The position numbers and the translations under genes are program-made. The notes beneath the pieces are model-generated. The model made no database searches. It had not been told where the DNA came from and was given only the letters and a program-made list of their open reading frames with translations. This document shows positions 19,411 to 29,237 of a stretch of 64,000 nucleotides of DNA, piece after piece. The stretch is from Mycolicibacterium baixiangningiae (GTDB lineage Bacteria; Actinomycetota; Actinomycetes; Mycobacteriales; Mycobacteriaceae): contig NZ_CP066218.1 in assembly GCF_016313185.1 (NCBI RefSeq), positions 1,674,001 to 1,738,000 on the forward strand, given 5' to 3'. The stretch's first letter is position 1; each line of letters opens with the position of its first letter.

Positions 19411-21179
19411 GCGACTACGACGTCGAAGCCGTGGACCGGTTGCCCTTCAGCACCGGCGACAAAGCCGACCGGTACCGCACCGAACGCTTCGGCGGCGCGG
19501 TCGGCCTCAACTGGTACACCACCGACCCGACGTTGCAGTTCACGCTGGCCTACTACCTGCCACCGGATCAATTACCGCTCGCGGAAACACATCTGACGCG
19601 GATGGGCGAGCTGATGGGCGGCGCGGTCGCCCGGTGGGCCGAGGAGACCGATCGCAACCCGCCGCGGCTCGAACGCTACGACCGGTGGGGTCACGACATC
19701 AGCCGCGTCGTCATGCCGCCGTCGTTCACCGACGCGAAACGGGCGGTGCTCGACGCCCAGCAGGCCCTGCGCGACGATGTGCGCGCCGCGGGCGGCCGCT
19801 CCTCGATACCGATGTTCGCCGCCAACTACCTGCTCAACCAGGCCGACATCGGTATGGGGTGCGCGCTGGGCACCGGGGGCGGCATGGTTCAGGCTCTGGT
19901 GGCCGCCTACGCCCCCGCCGATGTGCGCGACCACGTCCTGGCGAAGTTCGAATCCGGTGAGTGGGCGGGGGAGACGGCGCAGATGCTCACCGAACGCACC
20001 GGCGGTTCGGACCTCGGCGCGCTCGAGACGACGGCCACCCGCCACGGCGACGCCTGGCTGCTCAACGGTTTCAAGTGGTTCGCGTCCAACTGCGACGGCG
20101 AGGCGTTCGTGGTGATGGCCAAACCCGAGGGGGCGCCCGATTCGGGCCGCGGCGTCGCCTCGTTCCTCGTGTTGCGCACCCGCCGCGACGGCTCCCGCAA
20201 CGGCATCCGGATCCGGCGGCTGAAGAACAAGCTCGGCACGCGCTCGGTGGCCTCCGGCGAGGTCGAGTTCGTCGACGCCGAAGCCTTTCTGCTCTCCGGT
20301 GAGCCCAGCACCGAGGCCGGTCCGTCCGACGGCAAGGGGCTGGGCCGGATGATGGAGCTGACCAACGCCGCGCGCCTCGGCATCGCGCTGTTCGGGCTCG
20401 GCAACGCGCGGCGGGCGCTGGTCGAATCGCTGACCTACGCGCGGCACCGGCAGGCGTTCGGCTCCGCGCTGATCGACAAACCGCTGATCCGGCGCAAGCT
20501 CGCCGAGATGATCGTCGACGTCGAAGCCGCCCAGGCACTGGTGTTCGACGGCACCGGGCTCGCCAATCACCGTCAACCGCGGCGCGTCCGGCAGCGCATC
20601 GCGGTGCCCGTCACCAAACTCAAGGTGTGTCGGCTCGGCATCACGACCGCATCGGACGCCATCGAGATCCACGGGGGCAACGGGTACATCGAGGACTGGC
20701 CGGTCGCGCGTCTGCTGCGCGATGCCCAGGTCAACACCATCTGGGAGGGGCCCGACAACATCCTGTGCCTCGACGTGGCGCGCGGTATCCGGCGGGCGCA
20801 GGCCCACGAACCGCTGCTGGGCCGGTTGCACGACGCGGTATCGGTGTCCGACGACGATCCGTCCACGCAGCTGGTGTCGCAGCGCGTCGACGATCTCGAC
20901 GCGGCGATCACCGCGTGGACGAAGCTCGACGGCGCGGTCGCGGAGGCGCGCCTGTTCCCGCTGGCGCAGTTCATGGCCGACGTGTACGCAGGTGCGTTGT
21001 TGACCGAGCAGGCGGCGTGGGAGCGCGCCGAACGCGGCGGCGAACGAAAAGCGTTGGTGGCCGGGCTGTATGCGCGTCGCTACCTCGCCGACCCAGGTCC
21101 GCTGCGCGGGATCGACGACGACGGTGACGAGGCGCTGGAGCGGTTCGACGAGCTGGTCGACGGCGCGTTCACCGGCTGA
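19407..21179 (+). CDS. AidB-like acyl-CoA dehydrogenase
   Basis: This 590-aa flavoprotein has the acyl-CoA dehydrogenase fold plus a C-terminal extension. MLTERTGGSDLGALET and the C-terminal GGNGYIEDWPVARLLRDAQ and NTIWEGPDNI are the FAD- and substrate-binding signatures of the AidB/isovaleryl-CoA dehydrogenase-like branch. AidB proteins bind FAD and DNA in alkylation stress; many mycobacterial homologues are annotated only as acyl-CoA dehydrogenases, so the substrate is open. It is translationally coupled to dapC. Its last 100 nt are antisense to the end of the convergent pruC gene. Confidence 0.8.
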   Translation: MSDYDVEAVDRLPFSTGDKADRYRTERFGGAVGLNWYTTDPTLQFTLAYYLPPDQLPLAETHLTRMGELMGGAVARWAEETDRNPPRLERYDRWGHDISRVVMPPSFTDAKRAVLDAQQALRDDVRAAGGRSSIPMFAANYLLNQADIGMGCALGTGGGMVQALVAAYAPADVRDHVLAKFESGEWAGETAQMLTERTGGSDLGALETTATRHGDAWLLNGFKWFASNCDGEAFVVMAKPEGAPDSGRGVASFLVLRTRRDGSRNGIRIRRLKNKLGTRSVASGEVEFVDAEAFLLSGEPSTEAGPSDGKGLGRMMELTNAARLGIALFGLGNARRALVESLTYARHRQAFGSALIDKPLIRRKLAEMIVDVEAAQALVFDGTGLANHRQPRRVRQRIAVPVTKLKVCRLGITTASDAIEIHGGNGYIEDWPVARLLRDAQVNTIWEGPDNILCLDVARGIRRAQAHEPLLGRLHDAVSVSDDDPSTQLVSQRVDDLDAAITAWTKLDGAVAEARLFPLAQFMADVYAGALLTEQAAWERAERGGERKALVAGLYARRYLADPGPLRGIDDDGDEALERFDELVDGAFTG

Positions 21180-22750
21180 GTTCCCTCGGTGGCGCGCAAC
21201 CCCAGCGCGAGGACCAGCCGGTCGTCGGGGTCGGCCAGCGCGGTGCCGAGCAGTGTCTCGATGCGCCGGATGCGGTAGCGAATCGTGTTGGGGTGGACGT
21301 GCAATCGGGCGGCCACCGTGGAGATGTCGCCGAACCCGTCGAGGTAGGCGTGCAGCGTCTCGGCGAGTAGTGGTTCGCGTTCCCGCAGGGTCCGCACCCG
21401 CGGGTCGATGAGCCCCGGCTGACCGGCGATGTGCGCGACGATCTCGTCGAGCAGCACCGTCGTGCGGGCGTCGGCCAGCGAGGTGATCTGGTCGATGGCG
21501 CCGGGATGGCGTGCGGCGCTGTCGAAGACGCGATCGATCTCGACGCGCGCCGCGGCGGCTGCGGCCAGCCCCGGTAGTGGAGCGGCGATCACCGCGTGCA
21601 GTGTCAGCCCGGCCTCGCGGCTCAGCACGCCGACCACGCCCCGGACCCACGACGTCACCGCCGCCGGCGCGCCGATTCCGGGCAGCAGCACGTACACCCG
21701 GTCGCCGGTGGAGGCCACCTGGGCGTCGGTGCGAAAGGCTGTGGCGCTCAACGCGATCACATCGGCGGGTGGGGCGGGGGCCGCCGTCGCGAAGCCGATG
21801 ACCGCCGCGCGGCCGTCGGCGTCGACGCCGAGCTCCCGCGCGATCGCCCCGATGTCGCTGTCGGCGTTGTCGGACAATCCCAGCAGTTCCCGGATCCGCA
21901 CGGTGTGCGTGGACGGGGCGGCCGCCATTCTGTCGAGCACGCGCGCGGCGAGCACCGCCCCGCCGCGCAGCACCTCGTCTGCGTCGTCGGCGAACGGTGC
22001 CGAACCCTGCTGCAGCCAGATGGTGCCGGCGAAGGTCGGTGTGCGCCGGGCGCGCGAGGGCAGGTGGATGCCGACGGCCATGCGCGGGCGCAGCCCGAGT
22101 TCGGGCCGCTCCTTGACGCGCACCACGTCGCCACTGGACCGCAGCGCATCGAAGATCCCCCACTGCCCGATCCACGCCAGGTGCTCGGGCGGCCCGGCAC
22201 GGCCGAGGATCGACAGCCGGCGCAGCTCGTCGGCCTCTTCACTCGACGCCGAGTAGGCCAGGACATGCGACTGGGCGTCCTCGATGCTGACCATCCCGCG
22301 GGCACGGTCGGCGATCGACTGGGCCAGACCGAACAGATCGGTGCCGCCGGGTAGCGGCGGGTCGTCACGGTCGCCGCGGTGGTCGAAGAACTGGTTCACC
22401 AGCCGGTACAACCGTTCCCAGCGGGCATGCGGGTCGACCGCCACGACGGCCGACCCGCGCGCCATCGCATGCCGGACCAGTTCGGGAGCGGGCTCCTTGA
22501 CGAACACCGCCACCGGCGGGCGGGGCTGCGCGGCCAGCCACCCCACCGCCGCGTCCGCCGGGACACCGAGCAGGAAGAAGAGATCGGCGTTGCCGGCCGC
22601 GGGGGCGATCCCGAGCCGGACGTCGTCGGCGTCGACGAGCGCGACCGAGGCCACCGGCAGGTCGAGGCCCCGCGGCGCCTGCTGCAGCGTGACCATGGTG
22701 CGGTCCAGCGCGAGGAGCAACTCGCCGAGCCGGACCCGGGCGGCGCGCAT
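21080..22750 (-). CDS. pruC: PucR-family transcriptional regulator of proline utilisation PruC
   Basis: From ATG 22750 the protein has 556 aa. The C-terminal HTH of the PucR/CdaR family is clear (TVAARLHVHPNTIRYRIRRI), preceded by a GGDEF-like regulatory region and an N-terminal purine-catabolism-type domain. In M. tuberculosis the divergent homologue (Rv1186c) activates the proline genes. Here it is divergent from pruA across 83 bp. TACTAT lies 8 nt upstream of ATG 22750, which favours this start over one 30 nt upstream. The last 31 residues are Ser/Pro-rich, overlap the convergent acyl-CoA dehydrogenase gene and may be a readthrough extension. Confidence 0.85.
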   Translation of the reverse strand: MRAARVRLGELLLALDRTMVTLQQAPRGLDLPVASVALVDADDVRLGIAPAAGNADLFFLLGVPADAAVGWLAAQPRPPVAVFVKEPAPELVRHAMARGSAVVAVDPHARWERLYRLVNQFFDHRGDRDDPPLPGGTDLFGLAQSIADRARGMVSIEDAQSHVLAYSASSEEADELRRLSILGRAGPPEHLAWIGQWGIFDALRSSGDVVRVKERPELGLRPRMAVGIHLPSRARRTPTFAGTIWLQQGSAPFADDADEVLRGGAVLAARVLDRMAAAPSTHTVRIRELLGLSDNADSDIGAIARELGVDADGRAAVIGFATAAPAPPADVIALSATAFRTDAQVASTGDRVYVLLPGIGAPAAVTSWVRGVVGVLSREAGLTLHAVIAAPLPGLAAAAAARVEIDRVFDSAARHPGAIDQITSLADARTTVLLDEIVAHIAGQPGLIDPRVRTLREREPLLAETLHAYLDGFGDISTVAARLHVHPNTIRYRIRRIETLLGTALADPDDRLVLALGLRATEGTQPVNAPSTSSSNRSSASSPSSSIPRSGPGSAR

Positions 22751-22833
22751 ATTGTCCGATAGTAATATGCAGCCGAGCATTCTTTGGCCGATCGGCTAAG
22801 TGACGCAGGTCTCGTCTCGGGGATTCTTGACCC

Positions 22834-24462
22834 ATGGACGCGATCACCGATGTACCGCTGCCGGCCAACGAGCCGGTGCACGACTACGCCCCCGGCTCCG
22901 GGGAGCGCAGCAGGCTCGCCGACGCGCTCAAGGAATTGACCGCGGCGCCGCTTGAGCTACCCCACGTCATCGGCGGGCGGCACCGGATGGGAGGCGGCGA
23001 ACGCATCGACGTCGTGCAACCCCACCGGCACTCCGCGCGGCTGGGCACGCTGGGCAACGCCGACCACGACGACGCCCGCGCCGCCGTCGACGCCGCACTC
23101 GCCGCGAAGCCGGCGTGGGAGGCGACGCCGTTCGACGAGCGCGCCGCGGTCTTCCTACGTGCTGCCGATCTGCTCGCCGGGCCGTGGCGGGAGAAGTTGG
23201 TTGCGGCCACGATGCTCGGACAGTCCAAGTCGGCTTATCAGGCCGAGATCGACGCCTCGTGCGAGCTGATCGACTTCTGGCGTTTCAACGTCGCGTTCGC
23301 CCGCCAGATCCTGACGCAGCAGCCGGTGAGCAGCCGAGGGGTGTGGAACCGCACCGACTACCGGCCGCTGGAGGGTTTCGTCTACGCCATCACCCCGTTC
23401 AACTTCACCGCGATCGCGGGGAACCTGCCCACCGCACCGGCGCTGATGGGTAACACCGTCGTCTGGAAGCCTTCGCCGACGCAGACGTTCGCGGCCTATC
23501 TGACGATGCAACTGCTCGAGGCGGCGGGCCTGCCACCCGGTGTGGTGAACATGGTGACCGGCGACGGCAAGGCGGTGTCCGATGTGGCGCTGAGTGATCC
23601 GCGGCTGGCGGGTATCCACTTCACCGGCTCGACGGCCACGTTCCAGCATCTGTGGCGCGAGGTCGGCGCCAACATCGAGCGTTACGAAGGGTATCCGCGC
23701 CTGGTCGGCGAGACCGGCGGCAAGGACTTCGTCGTCGCCCACCCGAGCGCACAACCCGATGTGTTGCGCACCGCGCTGATTCGGGGCGCGTTCGACTACC
23801 AGGGCCAGAAGTGCTCCGCGGCATCGCGAGCGTTCATCCCCCGCTCGCTATGGCAGGGGATGGGTGACGAGTTCCTCGGGGCCACCGAGGCGTTGCGCTA
23901 CGGCGATGTCACCGACCTGTCGAACTTCGGTGGGGCGCTGATCGACTCGCGCTCGTTCGCCAAGAACGTGGCGGCGATCGAACGGGCGAAGAGCGCATCA
24001 TCGGTGACGGTCGCGGCGGGCGGCGAATACGACGACAGCGAAGGGTATTTCGTGCGGCCCACCGTACTGGTGTCCGACGATCCGTCCGACGAGTCTTTCA
24101 GCACCGAGTATTTCGGGCCGATCATGTCGGTGCACGTCTATCCCGACGACGACTACGAGCGCATCCTCGGCGTCGTCGACACCGGGGCGAAGTACGCGCT
24201 GACCGGTGCGGTGATCGCCGACGACCGCAGTGCGGTGCTGACTGCCCAGCAGCGGCTGCGGCACGCCGCGGGGAACTTCTACGTCAACGACAAACCGACC
24301 GGAGCCGTCGTCGGTCAGCAGCCGTTCGGGGGATCGCGCGCGTCGGGCACCAACGACAAGGCGGGGTCACCGCAGAACCTGCTCCGCTGGACCTCAGCGC
24401 GGTCGATCAAAGAGAACTTCGTCCCGCCGACCACGCACGACTACCCGCACATGGGGGTGTGA
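22834..24462 (+). CDS. pruA: 1-pyrroline-5-carboxylate dehydrogenase PruA
   Basis: This 542-aa aldehyde dehydrogenase superfamily enzyme has catalytic Cys327 in FDYQGQKCSAASR, the general base Glu293 in LVGETGGKDF, and the NAD-site segment PFNFTAIAGNLPTAPAL. It oxidises glutamate semialdehyde/P5C to glutamate, the second step of proline breakdown. The next gene, 3 nt downstream, encodes proline dehydrogenase, so the pair forms an operon in which P5C can be passed on quickly. The divergent pruC should activate it by binding in the 83-bp gap. Confidence 0.95.
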   Translation: MDAITDVPLPANEPVHDYAPGSGERSRLADALKELTAAPLELPHVIGGRHRMGGGERIDVVQPHRHSARLGTLGNADHDDARAAVDAALAAKPAWEATPFDERAAVFLRAADLLAGPWREKLVAATMLGQSKSAYQAEIDASCELIDFWRFNVAFARQILTQQPVSSRGVWNRTDYRPLEGFVYAITPFNFTAIAGNLPTAPALMGNTVVWKPSPTQTFAAYLTMQLLEAAGLPPGVVNMVTGDGKAVSDVALSDPRLAGIHFTGSTATFQHLWREVGANIERYEGYPRLVGETGGKDFVVAHPSAQPDVLRTALIRGAFDYQGQKCSAASRAFIPRSLWQGMGDEFLGATEALRYGDVTDLSNFGGALIDSRSFAKNVAAIERAKSASSVTVAAGGEYDDSEGYFVRPTVLVSDDPSDESFSTEYFGPIMSVHVYPDDDYERILGVVDTGAKYALTGAVIADDRSAVLTAQQRLRHAAGNFYVNDKPTGAVVGQQPFGGSRASGTNDKAGSPQNLLRWTSARSIKENFVPPTTHDYPHMGV

Positions 24463-24465
24463 GCG

Positions 24466-25422
24466 ATGGGTGCCTTCCAGCGCATCGCGCGCCCGGTGAT
24501 CCTGGCCGCCGCCCGCTCGGACCCACTGCGCCGCACGGCCGAACGGTTGCCCGTGACGCGCGGGGTGGTGCACCGGTTCGTTCCCGGCGACAGCATCGAA
24601 GAGGCTGCGTATTCCGTTGGTGCGCTGCGTAATTCCGGGCGCATGGTCAGTGTGGATTACCTCGGGGAGGATGTCACCGACGCCGATGCCGCTCACGCAA
24701 CTGTCGAAGCTTACGTGAAGCTGCTCGATGCGCTGGGCCGCCGCGACGAGGCGGCCGGCGGGGTGCGGCCGCTGGAGGTGTCGATGAAACTCTCGGCGCT
24801 GGGGCAGGCGCTGCCGCGCGACGGAGAGAAGATCGCGCTGGAGAACGCGCACACGGTGTGCGCGCACGCCGAGCGGGTCGGCGTGTGGGTGACCGTCGAC
24901 GCCGAGGACCACACGACCACCGATTCCACGCTTTCGATCGTGCGCGAACTGCGGTCGGAGTTCGACTGGCTGGGCACGGTGCTGCAGGCCTATCTGCGCC
25001 GCACGCCGGCTGACTGTGAGGAGTTCGCCGCCTCGGGTGCGCGAGTTCGGTTGTGCAAAGGGGCCTATGACGAACCCGCGTCGGTGGCGTTCCGCGACGC
25101 CGACGCGGTGACCGACTCCTACCTGCGCTGCCTGGAGACGCTGATGGCGGGGCGCGGCTATCCGATGGTGGCGTCACACGACCCTGTGGTGATCGATGCG
25201 GTGCCCGCGTTGGCGTCGGCGCACGGGCGGGGCGCCGGCGATTACGAATATCAGATGCTCTACGGCATCCGTGATCCCGAACAGCAACGGCTCGCCGACG
25301 CGGGAAACCGTGTCCGGGTGTATGTTCCGTTCGGCACCCAGTGGTACGGCTACTTCGTGCGGAGGCTGGCCGAACGACCGGCCAACATGGCGTTCTTCCT
25401 GCGGGCGCTGGCGAGTCGGTGA
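24466..25422 (+). CDS. pruB: Proline dehydrogenase PruB
   Basis: This 318-aa protein matches the short monofunctional proline dehydrogenases. The FAD/proline-binding signature near the C-terminus is visible as YQMLYGIR, then RVYVPFGTQWYGYFVRRLAE. It oxidises proline to pyrroline-5-carboxylate and passes electrons to the respiratory chain at the membrane. The ATG at 24466 is 3 nt after pruA. The gene is followed by about 100 bp of apparently non-coding DNA before a convergent gene. Confidence 0.95.
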   Translation: MGAFQRIARPVILAAARSDPLRRTAERLPVTRGVVHRFVPGDSIEEAAYSVGALRNSGRMVSVDYLGEDVTDADAAHATVEAYVKLLDALGRRDEAAGGVRPLEVSMKLSALGQALPRDGEKIALENAHTVCAHAERVGVWVTVDAEDHTTTDSTLSIVRELRSEFDWLGTVLQAYLRRTPADCEEFAASGARVRLCKGAYDEPASVAFRDADAVTDSYLRCLETLMAGRGYPMVASHDPVVIDAVPALASAHGRGAGDYEYQMLYGIRDPEQQRLADAGNRVRVYVPFGTQWYGYFVRRLAERPANMAFFLRALASR

Positions 25423-25524
25423 GGCGTCTGCGATGATCATGATCGGCGCCCTGTCTGGCCGTACCCGCCAAGGGTTCGGGGGAACGCGGCGGAGCCGGTC
25501 AGACCACGGGCGCCGCTAGCAGTG

Positions 25525-26061
25525 TCACCACACCGGGAATGCGGCGACGGCCATGGTGACGTTGCCGCTGCAGGGGCCGTCGAGGATGTCGGTGCGCCAA
25601 CTGCCTTCGAGTGAACCGTCCCGCTGCGGGACGTAGTAGACGAAGCTGCGCGCCGGGGCCCACACCTTGGGGGCGCCGTCGCCCATGAAGCAGTCCCACT
25701 GCCAGTCGTAGGACTGGGTCCAGCGGGCGCCGTCCCAGGTGTAGCGCAACGGTTGTGGAACGGTCGGATTCGTCGACCGCGGCCCGCTGACCACGGCGGC
25801 GATGCAGATCCCGCTCGCGCAGTCGGTCTTGAAGACGTATTGGCCGGTGAAGTCGGCTTCGGGTTGTTGGGCCGCCGGGCTGGTGCCTGCCTTCTGCGAG
25901 GCGTAGCTCACGACGGAGAATCGGCCCGTCCAGATCTGGCCGACGGGTGCGGCGGATGCGGTGCCCAACGGGCGCAGGAGCGTACCGGCCATGGCCACCA
26001 ACACGACCGTGGCGGTCAACAGCGCCACAAACGCTCGACGGGTAGCCATCGTTCCTCGCAC
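25525..26061 (-). CDS. Secreted mycobacterial protein of unknown function
   Basis: The product is 178 aa, or 174 from the internal ATG at 26049. A basic start (MATRRAF) is followed by a hydrophobic segment and a signal-peptidase-like ASAAP. The mature part has four cysteines (TDCASGIC, WDCF, DGPC) that could form two disulfides, and a Trp/Tyr-rich beta pattern (YTWDGARWTQ, SYDWQWDC). GAGGAA lies just before 26049. It looks like a member of a family of small mycobacterial secreted proteins, but I cannot name it. It is convergent with pruB. Confidence 0.65.
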   Translation of the reverse strand: MRGTMATRRAFVALLTATVVLVAMAGTLLRPLGTASAAPVGQIWTGRFSVVSYASQKAGTSPAAQQPEADFTGQYVFKTDCASGICIAAVVSGPRSTNPTVPQPLRYTWDGARWTQSYDWQWDCFMGDGAPKVWAPARSFVYYVPQRDGSLEGSWRTDILDGPCSGNVTMAVAAFPVW

Positions 26062-26149
26062 TCTTCATGACACTTTTCGTGCCGGAAAGCGCCAGCGTAA
26101 CAGCAGAATTGGGGCTGACCTGCGCCGTTACCCGAAATTGTCGATCTTG

Positions 26150-26545
26150 TTACTCCGTCATGCAGAACGAGTGGTGTTCATGGGTGACGTACCAGTCGCC
26201 CTCGCGGTGGCGCAGCCCGACGGTCAACCGCAACCGAGCGTCCGGATCCGAGGTCAGGCTTTCCTGGGTGGCGCACCGCAGCAGACCGTAGGCGAAGGCG
26301 ACGTCTGCGCCGGCCGTGACGTCGAGTTCGAGGAGTTCGAATATGGCGCCACTGCGGAGGAAGTCGAAGAACGGGGGCCACGTGTCGCGATACGCGTCGA
26401 GTCCGCGCACGCCGGAATGGGGCGGCGGTACGTCGAAGAGCACGATGTCGGGGTCGTGATGGGCCAGCACACCGGAGATGTCGCATGCCAGCATGGCGTC
26501 GAGCCATCGGGTGATCAGCTGCCGGATTTCCATCTCGTCGCTCAT
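26150..26545 (-). CDS. SnoaL/NTF2-like small protein
   Basis: This 131-aa protein has the cone-shaped NTF2-like fold pattern: an N-terminal helix EIRQLITRWLDAMLACDI, DPDIVLFDVPPPHSGVRGLDAYRDTW, and a C-terminal beta strand RHREGDWYVTHEHHSF. This pattern is typical of ketosteroid-isomerase-like/DUF4440 proteins. The substrate cannot be read from sequence. It lies alone between two leftward genes. The 289 bp upstream hold no clear gene. Confidence 0.75.
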   Translation of the reverse strand: MSDEMEIRQLITRWLDAMLACDISGVLAHHDPDIVLFDVPPPHSGVRGLDAYRDTWPPFFDFLRSGAIFELLELDVTAGADVAFAYGLLRCATQESLTSDPDARLRLTVGLRHREGDWYVTHEHHSFCMTE

Positions 26546-26834
26546 ACCGATGCAGACCCGGCCGCCGGGTGTAATTCATCGCGGCTGCCGACGAGTCTCT
26601 CCACACGCGGGGTTCAGCGAGAGGTGTTGCCCAGATGTCAGACGTAGTTGCCCGACGGCGGTGTGGGGTCCCGTCGTCCGTACACATATCGTCGGCGATC
26701 CCGGCATCGGCGCGGTCACCTACGAGGGCCGACTGCGGATGATCTCATCCGGATTCGACACCGATCCAGAGTTCCTCGACGCGGTGGCGTCCATGCTGAC
26801 CGGAATGTCTGCATGACTATCGGTTCTGCACCCG

Positions 26835-28559
26835 TCAGAAGGGTGGCGGTTTGGTGCGTTCGGCGACGAAGGCGTCGTTGAGGCGGCGTTCGAGTTCGAT
26901 GCGGTAGGCGCGGTCTTTGGCGCGGGTGCGGCGGCGTTTGGGCATCTTGAGGCCGCTGTGGGGTGTCGGCGCCTTGGTGATTTTCGGGATCGGCGCGGTG
27001 GGGGTGGACAGGGTGGGGAAGAGCAGTGCGCTGCCGGGTTGGGTGATGTGGGTTTGGCCGCTCGGTGCGGTCCAGATGACGGTGCCGTCGGGGAGTTGTT
27101 CGTCGCGCCAACCGGTTTTGCCGGTCCAGAAAGTCTTGAGTAAGTGGTGTTTTCGGCATAAACATTTGAGATTGGACGCGCATGTCGGGCCGGCGGGATA
27201 GGGCACGGTGTGGTCGATGTCGGTCAGGTAGGCGGGTTTGTCGCAGCCGGGGAAGCGGCAGGTCAGATCGCGGCAGCGCACGAAGTCCTGGAGCGCTGTG
27301 GAGGGTTCGTAGCGGGGTTCGGGGGGTGCGTCGCCGGGATGGGTGAGTTGGCGGATCCTGGCGCGGTCGAGGAACGCGGGCAGGATCACCGGGCTGAGTA
27401 CACCGCCGCCGATGACGAACGCCGGTGCGGGAGTGGGCGACGGCTTTGGTGTGGGCGCAGGCTCGAGGTCGACCGGCTTGCACTCGGCCGAGAAGTCCTG
27501 TTGCGGCTCATTGCCGGTCAGCTCGTCTTCGCGCACACCGTTCCCCGGCTCCACAGGGTCCGACTCTGGGGAGGTTTCCGATGCGGACTCCAGGGGCCCG
27601 TGATCAGTGCGCTCTTGCTCCCGCGCAGCGTTATCCGGCTCGACAGGTGCGGGTTCTGTCTCAGTGCCACCCGACACGGCGGCGGGCTGGTCGCCATTGT
27701 CTTCTTGTGCAGCGTTGTGGTGCTTGGCGGCGGCGAGGGCTTCTTCGGTGGTGATGAGGTGGATGACGACGGTGGGGGTGGGGCGGTCGGGGGTGGTGGC
27801 GGGGCAGTCGGGGTTGTCGCATTCGCAGCGCAGCGGCTGTCCGGTGGACAGGGCGGCGAAGGCGTCGTTGCGGCGTTCCTTCATGGTGCGGGGGTCATCG
27901 GGGCACACGCTGCGGGCCAGGTCTTCGACGTGTTGTTCGAGGGCGACACCGTCGGGGCTGTACACGCGGGCGTAGACGGTCATCATCCCGGCAGCATCGG
28001 TGATGGTGCCGAACTGCAGGTCGCGGGTGTGGGTGGCGGGTTCGCGGCGGCGCAGGGCGGCGGGGTCGTGGATTTCGACCAGGGCGTCGATGGCTTCTTC
28101 GGTCTTGGCCTGGGATTTGGGTCCCCAGCAGGTGACTTGCTCGGCCAGGGCGGCGTCCACGGCGGCCATGGCGTCGGGGTCGGTGATCAGGTAGGTGCGG
28201 TAGACGATGGCGCGGATCAACAGGTCGCTGATCAGGCCGGCTTCAAAGAGTGCGGCGACGTGGGGGAATCGGTTGGCGAGCAGGACTCCGCGGTGGGTTT
28301 GGGCCGAGGCGAGTCGGTCGGTGATGTGGTGGGCGGCGGCCAGTTCACTCAGGACCGAGGTTTCGGGGTCGATGAACCAGTCCTCGCGGTCGGCGGCGTC
28401 GTCGATGCCGGTGCGGCGGCGGAACACTTCGGCCATGGCGGCGAGTTTGCGGGCGGCGGCGGCGGATTCGACGCGTCCCCACCCGGCAGAGGCGGCGACG
28501 ATTTCCGCGTCACTCAACGCGGAGAAGGCCCCGATCTCGGGCAACGAACCATCGAACAT
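26835..28559 (-). CDS. DUF222 / HNH endonuclease, 13E12-repeat family protein
   Basis: The protein has 574 aa from ATG 28559. An N-terminal helical DUF222 domain (about residues 15-260) is followed by a Glu/Pro-rich low-complexity insertion and a C-terminal HNH nuclease domain. In that domain, CRDLTCRFPGCDKPAYLTDI, then DHTVPYPAGPT and CLCRKHHLLK, give the zinc-knuckle and HNH residues. These 13E12 proteins are multicopy and often associated with mobile DNA in mycobacteria; their biological role is unclear. TAGCAT lies 7 nt before 28559, supporting this start over the GTG at 28589. No flanking repeats were noticed. Confidence 0.85.
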   Translation of the reverse strand: MFDGSLPEIGAFSALSDAEIVAASAGWGRVESAAAARKLAAMAEVFRRRTGIDDAADREDWFIDPETSVLSELAAAHHITDRLASAQTHRGVLLANRFPHVAALFEAGLISDLLIRAIVYRTYLITDPDAMAAVDAALAEQVTCWGPKSQAKTEEAIDALVEIHDPAALRRREPATHTRDLQFGTITDAAGMMTVYARVYSPDGVALEQHVEDLARSVCPDDPRTMKERRNDAFAALSTGQPLRCECDNPDCPATTPDRPTPTVVIHLITTEEALAAAKHHNAAQEDNGDQPAAVSGGTETEPAPVEPDNAAREQERTDHGPLESASETSPESDPVEPGNGVREDELTGNEPQQDFSAECKPVDLEPAPTPKPSPTPAPAFVIGGGVLSPVILPAFLDRARIRQLTHPGDAPPEPRYEPSTALQDFVRCRDLTCRFPGCDKPAYLTDIDHTVPYPAGPTCASNLKCLCRKHHLLKTFWTGKTGWRDEQLPDGTVIWTAPSGQTHITQPGSALLFPTLSTPTAPIPKITKAPTPHSGLKMPKRRRTRAKDRAYRIELERRLNDAFVAERTKPPPF

Positions 28560-28648
28560 ACTGGCGATGCTAGCGAGGGTGTCTGACACGCCTCGAGGCC
28601 AAAACCCAGAGCCTGTGGATGAATTCGCCGCTGAGGAAAGCCCCGCGC

Positions 28649-29194
28649 TCAGCCGGTCGTGCGCTCCCGGAGAAGCAGCATCCCGTATGCCGCGATGCTC
28701 TGGGCGTCGGTGATCGTCCCCTCGGTGATCATCTGCTCGAACTCGTCGCGCGTGAACCAGGCACTGCGCATGTCCTGCTCCTCGTGCTCACGCTCGTGCG
28801 CGCCTTCGGTCAGTTCGGTGGCGAGGAAAACCCATCCCCGTTGGCTGCTCATCCCCGGCGCGACGTCGAGCAGTCCGAGCCTGGTGATCGAGTCGGCGCG
28901 CAGGCCGGTCTCCTCGCGGAGTTCGCGGGCGGCGAGCTCCGCCGGTTCCATGTCCGCACGCCCGGGAGCAGTGCCCTGCGGGAACTCCCACCGGCGCAAC
29001 CCGAGCGGGTAGCGGTACTGCTCCACCAACATCAGTCGGTCGCCGTCACAGGCGATCACCAGGGCGTAGTTCGGCTTGTCGACGACGGCGTAGATCCCGT
29101 CGCTGCCGTCCGGCCGTTGTATGTCGTCCTCTCGCAACGTCAGCCAGTCGTTCCGGTACACCTCGCGCGACGCCACACGTCGGATCGATTCCAC
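28649..29194 (-). CDS. Nudix hydrolase, ADP-ribose pyrophosphatase type
   Basis: This 181-aa protein has the Nudix motif GRADMEPAELAARELREETG and the preceding RRWEFPQG strand of NDP-sugar/ADP-ribose pyrophosphatases. The N-terminal segment (ESIRRVASREVYRNDWLTLR) matches the usual start of that branch, which supports GTG 29194. It is divergent from fadD36 across 43 bp. Substrate assignment is by family only. Confidence 0.8.
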   Translation of the reverse strand: MESIRRVASREVYRNDWLTLREDDIQRPDGSDGIYAVVDKPNYALVIACDGDRLMLVEQYRYPLGLRRWEFPQGTAPGRADMEPAELAARELREETGLRADSITRLGLLDVAPGMSSQRGWVFLATELTEGAHEREHEEQDMRSAWFTRDEFEQMITEGTITDAQSIAAYGMLLLRERTTG

Positions 29195-29237
29195 GCGCCC
29201 AGTATCACCGAGTGTGATGACGAGTAGCCTCGTCGGC

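Noticed and set aside
26640..26816. Possible 3' fragment of a gene, with a frame ending FDTDPEFLDAVASMLTGMSA
   Set aside because: The last about 40 codons look protein-like, but no start, upstream domain or family could be recognised, so it was not listed as a pseudogene.
26835..28559. HNH/DUF222 gene as part of a mobile intron or insertion sequence
   Set aside because: No terminal repeats, intron features or disrupted host gene were seen. 13E12-family genes commonly stand alone in mycobacterial chromosomes.
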